From the NCBI GenBank assembly GCA_002261195.1, contig MVBO01000067.1, forward strand, positions 1-64,000: 64,000 bases of DNA, written 5' to 3'. The position numbers and the translations under genes were made by a program. The DNA comes from Bifiguratus adelaidae (lineage: Eukaryota > Mucoromycota > Endogonomycetes > Endogonales). Below are positions 54,524 to 64,000 of the stretch, piece after piece (positions within the stretch are counted from its first letter, which is position 1; each line of letters begins with the position of its first letter). Under the pieces are notes generated by a model. It ran no database searches. It saw only the letters and a program-made list of their open reading frames with translations, and was not told the DNA's origin.

Positions 54524-56115
54524 ATGTCGGGTATCAAATTTCGGGAAGACGTGTCCACAGAGACGCTCACACACCAAGAACGGCCCGAAAGTAGCAAGCG
54601 AACAGCCAGCCAGTATTTGAAGGATATCGAGAGAGCTACGACAAACCTGGCACCAAATGAAGAGGCTCTGCACAGCTCTCAGAGACGTGCAGACTCATAC
54701 TGGCAATACATGAAACCTCGCATCCTTCCGTACCTTCGCAACCTCTGTCAACGCATTCTTACAGTCGTTATCACTCTGGCGATACTCATCCTCGTCTTAC
54801 TCCTTCTTCGAGATTCGGAAGGCTTACCAGAGCAATACTTGTGGAGTGAAGCGACTTTTGATTGGCCTCAGGTCAATCCGGCTAGCTATCTACAACCATT
54901 TAACACTTCTTTCGGACCATACAATGTGGTTCTGGATGGACATAGTCATACGACATACAGCGACGGACGGATGACTCCAGAACAATCTATACAGTGGCAT
55001 ATAGGTAAGAAGCGCCATGGCATGGCTGCTGGACTGCTTGCATTGACGACTACCGTGTAGCAAATGGTTACAACGCCGTCTTTGTAACGTAAGTAGCATT
55101 CTTGATGACGATGCGTCGTTTTCTGTGCTAAAGAGGCTTGCAGCGATCACAATACGGTAGACGGAGGCTTAGAAGCCGAGCGCATTGCCTTAGAGAAGTA
55201 CTCGGATCAAATTGTCGTCATTCCGGGCATGGAGTACTCGTAAGTTGATCTATAACCCTGTGAAAGCGGGGAATAATCAATGAAATTTGCAAAGATGCTG
55301 TCGCTTGCACATGAACTTTATCAACATCAACGAGACCGTGCCAGTCGGTCCTCCAGTCCCTACTGACGAAGATATTCAAGCGGCGATCGCCAGAGCTCAT
55401 GAATTGGGAGGATTAGCCATCATTAATCATATTCCATGGAGTAACAGTACAGGTGAGATTAAGGTCTCTTAGTTCTTCACACATCTCAAAATGGCTTTTC
55501 ACACTAGAATTCGGATGGGAAATGGCGACACTTCCCAACCATCCGTCTCTAGAGTCTCTCGTTTCCTGGGGTCTGGATGGTATCGAAGTGGTTAACCAAG
55601 CAACGCTCGATGAACCGTCCTTGCTTTTCGCTCAAAAGCACAATTTGCTGATCATGACCGGAACGGATATGCACTATCCGTATGTGGCGGCGAATGCATG
55701 GACCATCGTGAACGCAGCCAATTTTAGCAAAGACTCGATCATGTCCGAGTTACTGGCTCGGCGAAATACCTTTTACTTTGATCCTACGGGCACAAGAAAT
55801 GTCTCTTATCCACCCGACAATCCAGCCTATTACCGCCTCGCCTCACTGCTTACGCTTGCAGACTTCTTTGGAAGCTTTTACACCGACATGAAGGGCATGT
55901 ACAGTTTTCAGGGAACTTTTTGTCAGCCTCGAATCTTTTATTTACACGGGACCATGGTCGCCTGGTTCGTGGGTTATATCATCATCGCTCATATCTTCTT
56001 TGAAATAGGTCGAGGCATCGTCATTGCCATCTGGCATGGATGCAAGAGGCTATATAGATATGTGCGCGAGGACCAGAATCTACAGCTGTCCGACAATGTA
56101 TCCGAACTGCAATAA
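54524..56115 (+). CDS. PHP-domain phosphoesterase anchored in a membrane
   Basis: Five exons: 54524-55004, 55061-55088, 55144-55239, 55295-55452 and 55508-56115, all in phase; about 456 residues. An N-terminal cytosolic tail is followed by one strong membrane segment (TVVITLAILILVLLLL near residue 90), then the PHP domain: VLDGHSHTTYSDGRMTPEQ (metal-binding His-x-His), VFVTDHNTVDGG, VIPGMEYS, INHIPW and MTGTDMHYPY. A second membrane segment near residue 410 (VAWFVGYIIIAHIFF) precedes a basic tail. PHP enzymes hydrolyse phosphoesters with metal ions; fungal membrane-bound members are poorly characterised. The upstream Met at 54497 is possible but adds only a hydrophobic stretch. The catalytic domain probably faces the lumen or cell exterior; this is inferred from topology. 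Confidence 0.85.
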
Positions 56116-56444
56116 GCTCTGTCAAATATCTTGTACTGTACACGATCTGCCGTTGACAATTTCCTTAATAGGAAGTCCTCACACGTGCATTTTGGCCTTG
56201 TCACCTCGTCCGAGCAGCCACAAGCCACTGGAATCGTGCAGGTTCCTTTCACTCTTGTCCTCGGAGTCTTCCGAGCCAAAAAGGTTTTTTGTCTCTGTTG
56301 CAAGGTTATACCGATCGTTGTTGGGATCTTTTTGATCGTCTGTCGAAGGATCCCACACGCGCAGGTAAAATTGTCGCAAAAGGTTTTTAAAGCACTCTCA
56401 GGGTAGGGAAAGGCTACTCGAGGGATACAAAAATCCATGAGAGA

Positions 56445-58100
56445 ATGCTGGGCAATGTACATAATCATCCACGATATTCCGCCTATCCTTCACAGTCGTT
56501 CGAGCAACGGTAGGTAGGATTTGGCTATGGTATATCCATTCTGACCTGTTACAGACGGTTGGGACTGGAGCTCAAGCCAGAAACGCTCCATGTGGGCCAA
56601 CCCATGCAATATCCCCCTCAGTACCTCCATCCAAATTATTCTCTTCAACATGTACCCATGCAACATTCCCTCCAACATTTGCAACAGATACCCCCGTCAG
56701 AGTACCCACTCCAAGATCTGTCCTACTCAAGACTTGACATTCCGGATACTTTCCCACCAGCTGATCCAGCTGTTCTTACGCCTGTGTAAGTCACGCTTCC
56801 ATGAAGTGTTCCGAACTGACGTTCGTTTAGCCCAAAGCGGAGGTTCCATTTCGTGCTAGAAGCCCCTACAGCAGCTGCCCGGCGGGTGGAAGAGGTACCC
56901 CTCACGTATCTCAACAAAAGTAAGTCATTTGCTACCTTGGATATTATTGACGCTTTGCTAGATCAATACTATACCATCAATCTGACGGATTGCGAAAAGC
57001 ATCCCGGTCTACTTACCAGCACCATCAAGATCACATTCCATGACGAGAACCATCGGCGGAAGGCCTCCACCTACTGGAAATTCTGGTTTAAGCAGCAATC
57101 ACCCTCCAAATCCATCCGCGCCATGGAACTTGAAGCCGGCACCAACGTGACGGTTGCCAAAGATAATCCCTTCGACCGCGTGACATTCTCTTGGCCCGGT
57201 CATCTTGGAGCGCAAATTCGCGTAAAGTTCAACTGTTTGTCCACTGACTTTTCACGTATCAAAGGTGTCAAGGGCTACTCGATGCGGATTCAAATCGATA
57301 CGTTGTTGGATAATGTCTGCGTAGACCAGGGTTTTGCGCAGATCAAGTTGTTTCGTGATAAGGTGAGTTGCATCGATATTCTGCTAATTCAATTATTCAC
57401 CATTCGAATAGGGTGCGGAACGAAAGAACAAAGACGATAGCAAACACATGGTGAAGCAATTCGAGAAGGGAAAAGGCAAAAATAACGACGGCACTCCGCG
57501 TTTCATGGTTCAGTACGCTCCATCACAGCCAACAACGGTCATTATGAATGTACCGAGTACCGAAGGAGAGGATGCGGACCCGGTCATTGATTGGAATGCG
57601 GAGGATATGGATGACGACTGGGATTCTCCTGCATTAGATGAGGACACGGCTTACTCGGGTCATCTCAAAAGTCTCGATCTCTCCAACGATCCCTTGGATT
57701 ACGATCCCAGCTACGTACCCCGTCGCTACAAGACAAAAGGTAAGACAAGTGATAGATGATGCCGGAAACGCGCTAATAGCAATGGTATCCAGTGCCCTGT
57801 ATTTATGTTAAACTATATAACGAGCAAGTATACCGCGCGATCTATCTCGAAACACGTACCGTCGACAACCTTGTGACAAAGATTTGCCAAAAGTTCAATC
57901 GTGATCCAACGAGAGTGGTTGCGGTGCAGCGACGAAGTCGAATTGCAAAAGGCTTACCTCACGCCGGTAATGTTGTAGCGAGTCCAATGACTGATCAACT
58001 TGTGGAATGCCTCGACGATCAATCATTAGTAACGCTGTCTTGGGAAGGACAGAGTAACGGTTTGCGCATAGTGCTGATGTTCGCTGCAAATCCTAGATAA
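56445..58100 (+). CDS. CP2/Grainyhead-like transcription factor
   Basis: Nuclear DNA-binding regulator. Exons include 56445-56509, 56555-56785 and 56831-56919 (phases fit), then further coding to TAA at 58100, with introns of 40-65 nt. The N-terminus is Gln/Pro/His rich (QYPPQYLHPNYSL, QHVPMQHSLQHL). The CP2 domain begins with FHFVLEAPTA and YLNKNQYYTINLTDCEKHPG, and continues with STIKITFHDENHRRKAS, YWKFWFKQQ, RVTFSW and the conserved CLSTDFSRIKGVKGYSMRIQID. The C-terminal about 100 residues (YVKLYNEQVYRAIYLETRTV...LVECLDDQ) resemble the ubiquitin-like dimerisation region of Grainyhead proteins. In Neurospora the homologue controls wall remodelling and conidial separation; a link to the glucan synthase here is only an idea. 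Confidence 0.92.
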
Positions 58101-58129
58101 CTGTAGTATAACATGGGGATGTTAGATCT

Positions 58130-60005
58130 TTCAGGGAGTGGTAATGTGTATATGGGTTTGACCGTTTTCGTGATATGAAAGGAGCAGGTAGATGCGCATG
58201 TGCAGCATGGTGACCTGTTCGCTCCTATATTAGATTCGGGCCTGCAGGCTCAATGACTGCTCATCTGTTAAGATATTGCTCTCCGAGATCGAATTTGAAC
58301 GCCATTCTGTCCACGTGGGGATGTTTTAACGCTATCCCGTGCTGAGGTGCTCGCGTCACACTACGTGAGTTTATCAACAACCGGTCAATATACTTAGGCT
58401 TTATGGCAGCGCTTGCCATATATCCGCAGAGAAGTAAAGGTTGTCGTACGAGAACGGGAAACGATCGAGATATGGACTTTCAAGGAAAGACTTGGGCCGA
58501 GAAAGCTAACTCTCTGATGAGCAACTTGCTTAGCAGGCAAGACCTTTGTCGTAATCAGTACAAATTCTATGTGTTAGCGACTCACCGGCGGCTGACTCTC
58601 TCTTAATATAGTAGAGGGCGATGTTCCCATATTTGAACCAGACATCATCAGAGGAGATTGTGAACTCATGACCTGCTACTAGAAAGTCATCGGCTCAGTA
58701 TATAACCAGCAATTCAAACTCTGATGACGAATCGTAGTATTTGGCAATCATTGCGACCTTTCATCCCAATCGTAAATTGAAAATATAATTCTTGGAGCAG
58801 CCTGCTGCTCATCGCATTCTTAGCGTCATGGGGTGTAAAGATACACGAAACACTCGCCTTAGTATAGAAATCCATATTTAGTACGCATTTGATAAAGAGG
58901 TGCCGATGGTCTAGGAATCCTAGATGTTGCATGCAAAAACTAAGTAATACGTGTGGTCTTGGCAAAAATTTGATGGAAACATCGAGCCTAATCGCAATCA
59001 CTGTCTTGCAACTCAGATGAGACATAATCTAACCCAGCTTATGAAGCTTCAATCCATAATTAATCAAGTAAATGTTTCTGTGATTGCATTTGGGTCGATA
59101 GGCATGTTTTGGAATGAGATTTGAATGACATTGGCCGCTCGGCACTCACATTCGACAATTGTTTCGGTCCTGCCGGCAGTTGTATTCACAAGTTGCATAG
59201 CGAATTCTTCAAATACTTCTCTCTCTTCAAAAGACATCAACAACATTCAGCTCGACTCCATATGTACCGTTAGAAAGGCTGCAATCCTGGCTTGACTTAC
59301 CTTGAACTCAATGAGTTAAATGACTTGATACGTGAGGGATAGAACGAACAAGGCGTTGTTCTTCAAGCCAATGCCGATTTGCAGACGTTGATATCTAAAC
59401 GTAAGACATCCGGTTTCTCCAAACTGAGAATCAACGGTAGTAGGCTTTCACAACTACATGTCCTGTCTCTATTTGCACCCGCAGCAGCGTGTCTTGAGTC
59501 GATTCTTCAAAAACGCCGCACAGAGAAGAATGGCCTAAAAGACGTCAGCTACACGTCTCAAAAGCTGGATGCTTACATATTGCCCGATTGCTAAGCCTAA
59601 AAATTGAAAGGCAGCATCCGCGTCACAGTCGACCGTTTCCTGATAGTCAAACACCTAATATAATGAGATGTGCGTACAACTGTTTCCGCTTACCTTCCCA
59701 AAGCAAAACCTCCCTTCTGCAATGGATTGGAGCGTTGTTCCGATCGATAGAAGTGGGTAGATTTCCGCACAGTCCTCGAACACTCACACAAGCTATACGT
59801 TAGTCGAGGCAGTGTGCGCAAGAAAAGATACCTTATCGCCTACGAAGCGCCATATGATAGTATAGGGTGCCTCAATAGCCAACGTAGGTGAAGGCGCATC
59901 AAAGGCGTACATCTGACGCTTCTGAGAGCGCTGTATCTCTCAACGTTTGCAATACAAGAAGTGGATGTCTACACGCGGAGTGCAAAAGGGTAGTCGCTAA
60001 ATCAA
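58130..60005. repeat. Left copy (A) of a ~2.15-kb tandem duplication, degenerate
   Basis: This segment matches, block by block and in order, the segment about 2.15 kb to the right. For example, the run with AATAGCCAACGTAG at about 59876 recurs at about 62036, and GAGATATGGAC at about 58468 recurs at about 60617. Substitutions and small indels are frequent. It carries the pseudogene copy described separately. Confidence 0.8.
58405..59977 (-). pseudogene. Degenerate copy A of the unknown multi-exon gene
   Basis: Counterpart of the intact gene in copy B. It keeps exon blocks (MYAFDAPSP, LAIEAP, WRFVGDK, and MQHLGFLDHRHLFIK against B's MQKVGFLDTWHLLIR) and splice sites in part, but the start codon is lost (B's ATG aligns with GCG). 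An in-frame TGA (59784-59786) replaces the Gly of the LVGVFE motif, and a stop and frameshift interrupt the last exons (for example after IYDW). No alternative splicing rescues it by eye. Confidence 0.7.
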
Positions 60006-60274
60006 CTCATTGCTAACTCATAGATTCAAGCTTGTGTTAAATGTCATAGGAAAAGTAGTATAAGACTCATGGTTAAACCACGTCGACAAGATTGTATGGG
60101 GGTGTACTTATCACAGGCTGGCAGTATGCGAATGGGATGTATGGTCTGCTTGTTGAACCTATTGGCGATTAAGTAAGAGCAACGCAATCGAAGAAAGTGA
60201 CAGTTTCAGCAACGTGTTGATATTAGCTTCAAAAAAAATAATGATGGCTGTAAATATGGAAGCCTTGGATACCT

Positions 60275-62155
60275 CAGGCACTGGCGATGTGAATATGAGC
60301 TGGACCATCCGAATGCGACGAGAGAATAAGTGGTAGATGAGTGTGTGCGGCATAACTTAACATTCCACGGCTAGAGAAAGCTGTGAGTCAATTCACAAGT
60401 TCAGTGACTGCGCACCTGCCAAGCTTTTCTGTTGTCAGATCAAGTTTGAACGCGAAACGACCGCCATAACGATGGTAGAATTTGACTCCGTGCAAGGGCA
60501 CTGGCTTCACACTATGATGAATGCTTGAGATTAAGTCCCAAAAGGCTATACTTGGCAAACCCTACCAGCTTTGTGCCGCAAAGAAACGCTCATCAAAGGA
60601 AAAGAGCGAATGATTGAGATATGGACATTCAACAAAGTCTCTTACTGAGAACGGTAACTGTTGGATGACTCGCTTGTTGGACAACCGCTGTCTATGTAAA
60701 CCTTAGTACAATCCTCACCTCACGGCAACTTACCCGCCGTCCTTTGCTCTCTGTATCCATTTTCGCTGCCTTTGCTGCTTTTCTTGAGCCCAGCCATCAT
60801 TAGAAGGCGTGCTGACAGTATGACCTCGTTCGATAAAGTCGTCGGTGTAGTGCTGAACCAGAAAAGCCAGCTCTGTGGACAGGTCACCATAGGCAGCTAT
60901 GATCTCTGATTTACGCCAATCGTAGATTGTCAACATTACACGCAGATCGCTCGTCTGATCACCGCATCCTTAGTGTGACACCATACGACAGCACTACGCA
61001 CTTGCCTTACTCAAACTATCCTCCTGCGGCACCCACCTGATGAGAAGATGCCAAGTGTCTAAGAATCCCACCTTTTGCATACTGAGAGTCGAGAAATAGC
61101 CATAATTCTGCCAATAAGATTGTATTGCCTCGGGTCTAATCCTATCAGTAAGCCATGTTCCCGATTCAAACGCTGAAGCTCACCCTTTTGCAAAAGCTTC
61201 CCGAGACAGATGAGCCATCAAACGTTGACTCATAGCTGATCCACGCTCAGTGGGCTGATATAAATGAGACATAATAGTAAAGGTCCACCAATAGCGCTTA
61301 CTTCGATCACCACTTCAGATCCTCGGAGGGCAGCTGTGTTCAAGTGTCGCATAGCATCCTCCTCAAACAAGTGCTGTCCGATAGCATGAACGATATACAG
61401 CTCACCTCGCTGTGTTAAGTGGATTGATAAGCCACATCGGTAATATCGCGGAGCTCACCTTGATCTGAACGAGCCACATGATTTGATGCTCGATAGATAG
61501 GACGCATAGCAGGTTGTCCTTCAAGCCAAAGTCGGATTGCAGTATCGTCTCCCTCAGCGTTAGACGTCCGGTTTCCTACAGAGTGAGACAGAGTGATAGG
61601 ATGCATTCACAATACCTCTCCTGTCGTAATATCGACACAATGCAGTGTTTGTTCAAATGATCCCTGAAAGTCGCGGTGCGAAAGAAGAATAACCTAGAGA
61701 CATCAATGAGACGTCTCCCCCGGTCGGTAACTCACATATTGCCCGCATGCAAGGCATATACGCCAAAAAGTGGCATGACACGGAATCGTTGCTTCTAGGT
61801 CAAACACCTATAATGCAATGAGTCACGCATACTGGTGTTTCGGCCTACCTTCTCAAAACGGAATGTCTTGTTTTCGATGGATTCGAGGATGGATCCAACG
61901 GATCGAAGCCTGTAGATAGCCGCATGGCTCTCAAACACACCAACGAGCTGCATATTAGTCAGGGATTACGGGACATATAAACATATATACTTGATCTCCC
62001 ACAAACCGCCATACACTGGCTCGTGGTGCATCAATAGCCAACGTAGAGGAGGGTGTCACAAAGGCATACATTTGACGCTTTTGAAGACGCTGTATTTCTC
62101 GATCTCGCAATACATGCAGTGGATGTCTACACATTGACTGCAAAAGGGTATTCTA
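60275..62155. repeat. Right copy (B) of the tandem duplication
   Basis: Paralogous to the segment 58130-60005. The intact open exons and splice sites lie in this copy, so it is the better-conserved member. The flanking single-copy genes (CP2 factor, nucleoporin) bound the pair. Confidence 0.8.
60562..62134 (-). CDS. Uncharacterised multi-exon gene, intact copy B
   Basis: About nine small exons appear coding with GT-AG introns near 40-50 nt. In order on the minus strand: MCRHPLHVLRD...MYAFVTPSSTLAID...WRFVGDQ; LVGVFESHAAIYRLRSVG...ENKTFRFEK; VFDLEATIPCHATFWRICLACGQY; VILLSHRDFQ...TLHCVDITTGE; NAEGDDTAIRLWLEGQPAMRPIYR...; GELYIVHAIGQHLFEEDAMRHL...; SQRLMAHLSREAFAK; SYWQNYGYFSTLSMQKVGFLDTWHLLIR; IYDWRKSEIIAAYGDL...LVQHYTDDFIERG; ending CPYLNHSLFSFDERFF...QSW and TAG at 60562-60564. 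The short strand-rich exons recall a beta-propeller or F-box-associated fold, but I do not recognise the family. Exon phases were verified only for some junctions. Confidence 0.55.
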
Positions 62156-62160
62156 TAAAT

Positions 62161-63931
62161 TTATCGTTGAACAACAGGTTTAAGCATATCGGTTGCAATC
62201 TTGTTCCATGTACTCGGTGTGCTTGCGTCTGCTTTCTGTCGTTTGGCAGTAAAGGGATCTCGTTCATCACCGTACACTTCCTTGCGGAACTGCTTGTAAT
62301 CTTCCTTTTGCTCTTGTACTTGTTCATGTAGCATAGCGACCTTGCCAGTGATGATGAGTAGACTTTCATGCTGCGAGCGCATGATGTCTGCTAGAGCCTG
62401 AGGGCTGTTACGATGCTCTTGAGAAAGGGAGGACAAGTGGCGTTCCAACTCCTGAGAAAAGGTCAGCAACAAAAGATCTTCGCTCGAGTGTATGCACTGT
62501 ACCTCTATCGTCCGTTGATATTGTTCCAGCCTGTGTTCAAACTCTTGAGCCACCTTGTTAAAGTAACTGTATCAAGAGATCAGCAAAAATTCATTACGCA
62601 CGTTCCGTACTCACTTGTCATGCACCGTGTAAGTTCCCATGTATCTTGATCCAGCAGCTTGATAAGTTTCGACAATGCGACCAGCCACTTCAACAGTCTT
62701 CAAGTGCTCATTGACCGACTTCCGTACCTCACCAATGAGGAACGTGTCGCGATCCAGAGCGTTGTTGATGGATTCCAGACGCTATCCATGCTACTGTCAA
62801 CACATCTGTAACGCACACTCGTGATTCATTGTCACCTACCCCGGCTAGCTCTTGCGTCTGCGTTGTCACCTTTCCGATTACATCAGTACCAGTGATCTTG
62901 AGCTGGGAAGCAATGTAATCTGATGTCTTGATTTGTGAAGAAATGTACTGCTCGAGTTCATCTAGTTGCCTTTTTGCGTCATCGGTGAGTTCTGCGTATT
63001 TGGTCTGTTTTGTTACGGATTGAGGGTTGAGTTGTGTGGTCTGAGGTGCTGTGGTGGTGGTGGACGCTGTCGGAGCAGTTGATCTAGACCAGGGATCCTT
63101 AGCATAACATCATCACCTACACGTCTCAAAGCACTTACGTGGCGCCAAAGGAGAATCCTGTAGCTGTTTTGCTTCTGGCCGTGGTTGTGGCCGGTGCGCC
63201 GAAACTGAACCCAGCGGAGGAGGCAGATTTAGTTGCTGCAGCAGAGGTACCTGTGCTTGTTCCAAAGCTTAGTGTAGGTGCAGATGCCGCCGTGGATGCC
63301 GCAGGCTGTCCAAACGATAAACTATAAGGTTGAGACGTTGTCGCGGTGCTAGCTGGTGTACCAAAAGTGAAGCCACCAGAGGCAGGTTGTGGCGTTGCGG
63401 TGCTCGTACCAAAAGCCGGAGTGCTCGTCGCAGTGCTCGTACCAAAGGCAGGTGTACTTGTTGCTATGCTCGTACCGAACGCAGGTGTACTTGTCGCGAT
63501 GCTCGTGCCGAATGCGGGCGTACTCGTTGCTGTGCCTCCAAATGAAAAGCCGCTTGTAGCCGGTTGTGAAGTCGCGGTACTCGTACTCGTGCTAGTGCCT
63601 GTGCTGGCACCACCAAAGGAGAACCCAGTAGAAGCTGGCTGTGTGGTCGCAGTACTCGTTCCAAAGCTGAATGGTGTCGATGTGCTGCCAAAGCTGAATC
63701 CCCCCGGTGCAGCGCTTGTTCCGCCTGGCTGACTTGGCGCACTACCAAACGTGAATCCAGTCGATCCGGCAGGTTGACTCGTACCTGACCCGAAGGTAGT
63801 AGCACTAGACGTGTATCAGCCTCCTATCTCCATAATTTTGCCCCATCTCACCTTTGACCAAACATGCCTCCCTGCAACGCGTCTTGGGCGCCCAAACTCT
63901 GACGGGAGACATCACGTGAACTAAGACTCAT
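62161..63931 (-). CDS. FG nucleoporin of the Nup49/Nup58 type
   Basis: Component of the nuclear pore central channel. Start Met at 63931 (MSLSSRDVSRQSLGAQD); exon 1 ends GGMFGQ. Exon 2 is a long FG-repeat region of about 225 residues: FTFG, FSFG and PAFG repeats in Ser/Thr/Ala-rich spacers. A 3' splice at about 63084 joins STAPTAS in phase. The C-terminal half is coiled-coil: ELTDDAKRQLDELEQYISSQIK, then ESINNALDRDTFLIGEVRKSVNEHL, EHRLEQYQRTIEVQ, and LERHLSSLSQEHRN, ending DMLKPVVQR. The LDELEQYI block and the short coil layout are closest to Nup49/Nup58 rather than Nsp1/Nup62. Stop TAA at 62161-62163. Confidence 0.85.
63403..63534 (-). repeat. 33-bp coding minisatellite in the FG domain
   Basis: Four tandem 33-base units, each encoding an 11-residue ATSTPAFGTS-like FG repeat with a few substitutions. 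They show recent local expansion inside the nucleoporin; length differences between strains are likely. Confidence 0.8.
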
Positions 63932-64000
63932 TTGAACCCTAACCCGTACGATCATGGGTTTGATCGGCTTGGACTCGGACTTTGTGGGCTTTTACTCCTT
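63932..64000. other. Window edge, upstream of the nucleoporin gene
   Basis: Too short to annotate. Confidence 0.4.

Noticed and set aside
63346-63732. Val/Ala/Pro-rich repeat protein on the plus strand near the right edge
   Set aside because: Antisense of the nucleoporin FG repeats; its periodicity is the 33-bp minisatellite.
1-64000. CRISPR arrays, transposons, rRNA and tRNA genes
   Set aside because: No regularly spaced repeats, transposase or reverse-transcriptase motifs, rRNA blocks or convincing T-arm/anticodon pairs were seen; tRNA detection by eye is unreliable, so a tRNA scan would be decisive.

Overview
This looks like a filamentous-fungus nuclear contig. Genes are dense and lie on both strands, many are multi-exon with short GT-AG introns (mostly 40-75 nt), and the gene set is fungal: a beta-1,3-glucan synthase, a nitrate-assimilation cluster, an ESCRT-II subunit, GATA and CP2/Grainyhead transcription factors and an FG nucleoporin. 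The paladin-like gene and the white-collar-type (C-x2-C-x18-C-x2-C) GATA finger would fit an early-diverging lineage such as Mucoromycota, but that placement is a weak inference from reading alone. All boundaries below were placed by eye; those described exon by exon were checked for splice phase.

Layout. 0-10.6 kb: a left-truncated fungal transcription factor, a small secreted protein, an aldo-keto reductase with an unresolved N-terminus, then several damaged genes (a short-chain dehydrogenase remnant, a nucleoside hydrolase with an in-frame TAG, a possible alpha/beta-hydrolase remnant). 10.8-19.5 kb: nitrate cluster of nitrite reductase (-), nitrate reductase (-) and nitrate transporter (+), with many GATA motifs in both intergenic regions. 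Reductase and transporter are intact. The nitrite reductase carries two uncompensated frameshifts and has lost a [4Fe-4S] cysteine. 19.8-22.0 kb: an NmrA/SDR-like protein and a Kv-beta-type aldo-keto reductase. 23.1-58.1 kb: a largely housekeeping block: calreticulin (with a perfect ERSE-type promoter element), a CPSF-A/DDB1-family propeller protein, beta-1,3-glucan synthase, RNA polymerase I/III subunit AC19, an ankyrin protein, Vps25, a GATA factor, a small secreted protein, a paladin-like phosphatase, a PTC7-type PP2C phosphatase, cofactor-independent phosphoglycerate mutase, DNA polymerase alpha subunit B, a PHP-domain membrane protein and a CP2 factor. 58.1-62.15 kb: a tandem duplication of about 2.15 kb carrying an unrecognised multi-exon gene, intact in the right copy and ruined in the left. 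62.16-63.93 kb: an FG nucleoporin of the Nup49/Nup58 type.

How it fits together. Transporter, nitrate reductase and nitrite reductase would take nitrate to ammonium under GATA-factor control, but as assembled the last step is broken, so either the pathway is decaying here, another copy exists, or the assembly has errors. No entirely new multi-gene system was found. The most unusual items are the selectively damaged nitrate cluster, the canonical ERSE in a fungal calreticulin promoter, the divergent glucan-synthase hot-spot residues, a three-loop paladin protein, a zinc finger assembled from 14-44 nt exons, and the unknown tandem-duplicated gene.
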